DNA from: Pseudomonadota bacterium
GTDB taxonomy: Bacteria; Pseudomonadota; Gammaproteobacteria; Enterobacterales; Enterobacteriaceae
Assembly (NCBI GenBank): GCA_023425455.1
Contig: JAFACP010000113.1
Coordinates: 1 to 7,367, forward strand
Length of the DNA stretch: 7,367 bases
Reading direction: 5' to 3'
Shown here: one piece after another, positions 5,737 through 7,367 of the stretch
Layout of the letters: each line of letters starts with the position of its first letter
Position numbering within the stretch: position 1 is the stretch's first letter
Position numbers and translations under genes: made by a program
The notes under the pieces: model-generated
Told to the model about the DNA's origin: nothing
Seen by the model: the letters and a program-made list of their open reading frames with translations, nothing else
Database searches by the model: none

Positions 5737-7305
5737 ATGTTAGATATAGTCGAACTGTCGCGCTTACAGTTTGCCTTGACCGCGATGTACCACTTCCTGT
5801 TTGTGCCACTGACGCTCGGTATGGCGTTCCTGCTGGCCATTATGGAAACGGTCTACGTCCTCTCCGGCAAACAGATTTATAAAGATATGACCAAGTTCTG
5901 GGGCAAGTTGTTTGGTATCAACTTTGCTCTGGGTGTGGCAACCGGTCTGACCATGGAGTTCCAGTTCGGGACTAACTGGTCTTATTATTCTCACTATGTC
6001 GGGGATATTTTCGGTGCGCCGCTGGCCATTGAAGGTCTGATGGCTTTCTTCCTCGAATCCACCTTTGTAGGTCTGTTCTTCTTCGGTTGGGATCGTCTGG
6101 GTAAAGTCCAGCATATGGCTGTCACCTGGCTGGTAGCATTAGGCTCCAACCTGTCCGCGCTGTGGATCCTGGTGGCGAACGGCTGGATGCAAAACCCGAT
6201 CGCGTCTGATTTCAACTTCGAAACCATGCGTATGGAGATGGTCAGCTTCTCCGAGCTGGTACTGAACCCGGTCGCGCAGGTTAAATTCGTTCACACCGTG
6301 GCATCTGGCTACGTGTGCGGTGCGATGTTTATCCTCGGCATCAGTTCTTACTATATGCTGCGTGGCCGTGATTTTGCCTTCGCCAAGCGCTCATTTGCCA
6401 TCGCCGCAAGCTTCGGTATGGCCGCCATCCTCTCCGTTATCGTCCTCGGTGATGAATCCGGCTATGAAATGGGTGACGTACAGAAAACCAAACTGGCTGC
6501 GATTGAAGCCGAATGGGAGACTCAGCCTGCGCCGGCTGCCTTCACCCTGTTTGGTATTCCGGATCAGGAAGCGCAGGAAAACCGCTTCTCCATTCAAATT
6601 CCTTACGCGCTGGGCATCATCGCCACCCGTTCTGTCGATAAGCAGGTGACGGGTCTGAAAGATCTGATGGTGCAACACGAAGAGCGTATCCGTAACGGTA
6701 TGAAAGCCTACGCGTTACTGGAGCAACTGCGTGCCGGTTCAACCGATCAGGCCGTGCGTGACCAGTTCAATAACGTGAAGAAAGATCTGGGCTATGGTCT
6801 GTTGCTGAAACGCTATACCCCAAATGTCTCGGACGCGACGGAAGCGCAGATCCAGATGGCAACCAAAGACTCCATTCCACGTGTTGCGCCGCTCTATTTT
6901 GCTTTCCGTATCATGGTGGGCTGTGGCGTCATCATGTTGCTGATTATCGCGGCATCCTTCTGGTCAGTGATTCGTAACCGTATTGGCGAGAAGAAATGGC
7001 TGCTGCGTACCGCCATGTACGGTATCCCGCTGCCATGGATTGCTATCGAATCTGGCTGGTTTGTTGCGGAATATGGCCGTCAACCATGGGCGATTGGTGA
7101 GGTGCTGCCAACGGCAGTGGCAAACTCCTCGCTGACAGCGGGCGATCTGATTTTCTCGATGCTGCTGATCTGTGGTCTGTACACCCTGTTCCTGGTGGCC
7201 GAACTGTTCCTGATGTTCAAGTTCGCACGCCTTGGCCCAAGCAGCCTGAAAACCGGTCGCTATCACTACGAGCAGTCTGACGTGACTACTCAGCCGGCAC
7301 GCTAA
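5737..7305 (+). CDS. cydA: Cytochrome bd-I ubiquinol oxidase subunit I
   Basis: Catalytic subunit of the inner-membrane cytochrome bd-I oxidase, which oxidises ubiquinol and reduces oxygen to water with high oxygen affinity. The start at 5737 gives [12 protein letters not shown] and 522 residues, the E. coli length. Heme ligands are all present: His19, His186 and Met393 (the latter two bind b558) and Glu445. So are Glu99 and Glu107 of the proton/heme region, the quinol-loop residues Lys252 and Glu257, and the GRQPW motif (447-451). The long Q loop (about 240-380) marks the long-loop subfamily. About nine hydrophobic membrane segments are visible, with no cleavable signal peptide, as in the family. 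Most differences from E. coli lie in the Q loop and in helix segments around 194-209 and 395-408. cydB follows after 15 bp, so the two are co-transcribed from the 5410-5438 promoter. Confidence 0.98.
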   Translation: MLDIVELSRLQFALTAMYHFLFVPLTLGMAFLLAIMETVYVLSGKQIYKDMTKFWGKLFGINFALGVATGLTMEFQFGTNWSYYSHYVGDIFGAPLAIEGLMAFFLESTFVGLFFFGWDRLGKVQHMAVTWLVALGSNLSALWILVANGWMQNPIASDFNFETMRMEMVSFSELVLNPVAQVKFVHTVASGYVCGAMFILGISSYYMLRGRDFAFAKRSFAIAASFGMAAILSVIVLGDESGYEMGDVQKTKLAAIEAEWETQPAPAAFTLFGIPDQEAQENRFSIQIPYALGIIATRSVDKQVTGLKDLMVQHEERIRNGMKAYALLEQLRAGSTDQAVRDQFNNVKKDLGYGLLLKRYTPNVSDATEAQIQMATKDSIPRVAPLYFAFRIMVGCGVIMLLIIAASFWSVIRNRIGEKKWLLRTAMYGIPLPWIAIESGWFVAEYGRQPWAIGEVLPTAVANSSLTAGDLIFSMLLICGLYTLFLVAELFLMFKFARLGPSSLKTGRYHYEQSDVTTQPAR

Positions 7306-7320
7306 GACAGGAGTCGTCAA

Positions 7321-7367
7321 ATGATCGATTATGAAGTATTGCGTTTTATCTGGTGGCTGCTGGTTGG
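7321..7367 (+). CDS. cydB: Cytochrome bd-I ubiquinol oxidase subunit II, N-terminal fragment
   Basis: The window ends after 15 complete codons, reading MIDYEVLRFIWWLLV, the N terminus of E. coli CydB and the start of its first membrane helix. CydB is the structural partner of CydA in the bd-I quinol oxidase. AGGAG at 7309-7313 lies 7 nt before the ATG. The rest of the gene, and the cydX and ybgE genes that normally follow, are outside the window. Confidence 0.95.
   Translation, partial: MIDYEVLRFIWWLLV

Noticed and set aside
1..7367. Search for a mobile element, CRISPR array, defence system or tRNA
   Set aside because: All coding sequence belongs to conserved central metabolism genes with intact frames; there are no spaced direct repeats, transposase motifs, terminal inverted repeats or tRNA-like cloverleafs that I can see.

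Overview
The window is a stretch of enterobacterial chromosome carrying the 3' half of the TCA-cycle operon and the start of the cytochrome bd-I operon, all on the + strand: sucA (3' part), sucB, sucC, sucD, a 0.85 kb intergenic region, cydA, and the first 15 codons of cydB. From about base 101 onward the proteins match, as I remember them, the Escherichia coli K-12 products almost residue for residue and without length changes (SucB 405, SucC 388, SucD 289, CydA 522 aa). Substitutions in SucA and CydA look more like Enterobacter, Klebsiella or a relative than E. coli. sucD is followed directly by the cydA control region, whereas E. coli K-12 carries mngR-mngA-mngB there. I cannot assign a species.

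Bases 1-1531 hold the C-terminal part of SucA (E1 of 2-oxoglutarate dehydrogenase) and 1546-2763 hold SucB (E2). A 91-bp gap with a GC-rich stem-loop leads to sucC (2855-4021), which overlaps sucD (4021-4890) by one base; together they encode succinyl-CoA synthetase. The enzymes are consecutive: SucA/SucB make succinyl-CoA from 2-oxoglutarate and SucCD converts it to succinate with ATP formation. The 3' UTR of sucD (4891-4977) ends in a strong intrinsic terminator and sits where the Hfq-dependent sRNA SdhX (RybD) is made in E. coli and Salmonella.

Bases 4978-5736 are the cydAB control region. They contain a perfect FNR palindrome (5386-5399), a sigma-70-type promoter (5410-5438), and a second, degenerate FNR site over the predicted start of transcription, spaced as at E. 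coli cydA. Further upstream are an FNR-like site and ArcA-like elements. The predicted 5' leader is about 290 nt long and contains a 29-codon open reading frame (5634-5723) that ends just before the cydA ribosome binding site. CydA and CydB form the high-affinity quinol oxidase used when oxygen is scarce.

Two things stand out. First, the leftmost ~33 codons of sucA do not resemble enterobacterial SucA; they read like an alphaproteobacterial SucA, with an abrupt switch inside a conserved motif near bases 89-103. This is either a recombinant gene or a chimeric join. Second, the small upstream reading frame in the cydA leader looks like a candidate leader peptide. Otherwise this is conserved core metabolism, and I see no defence system, mobile element or CRISPR array.
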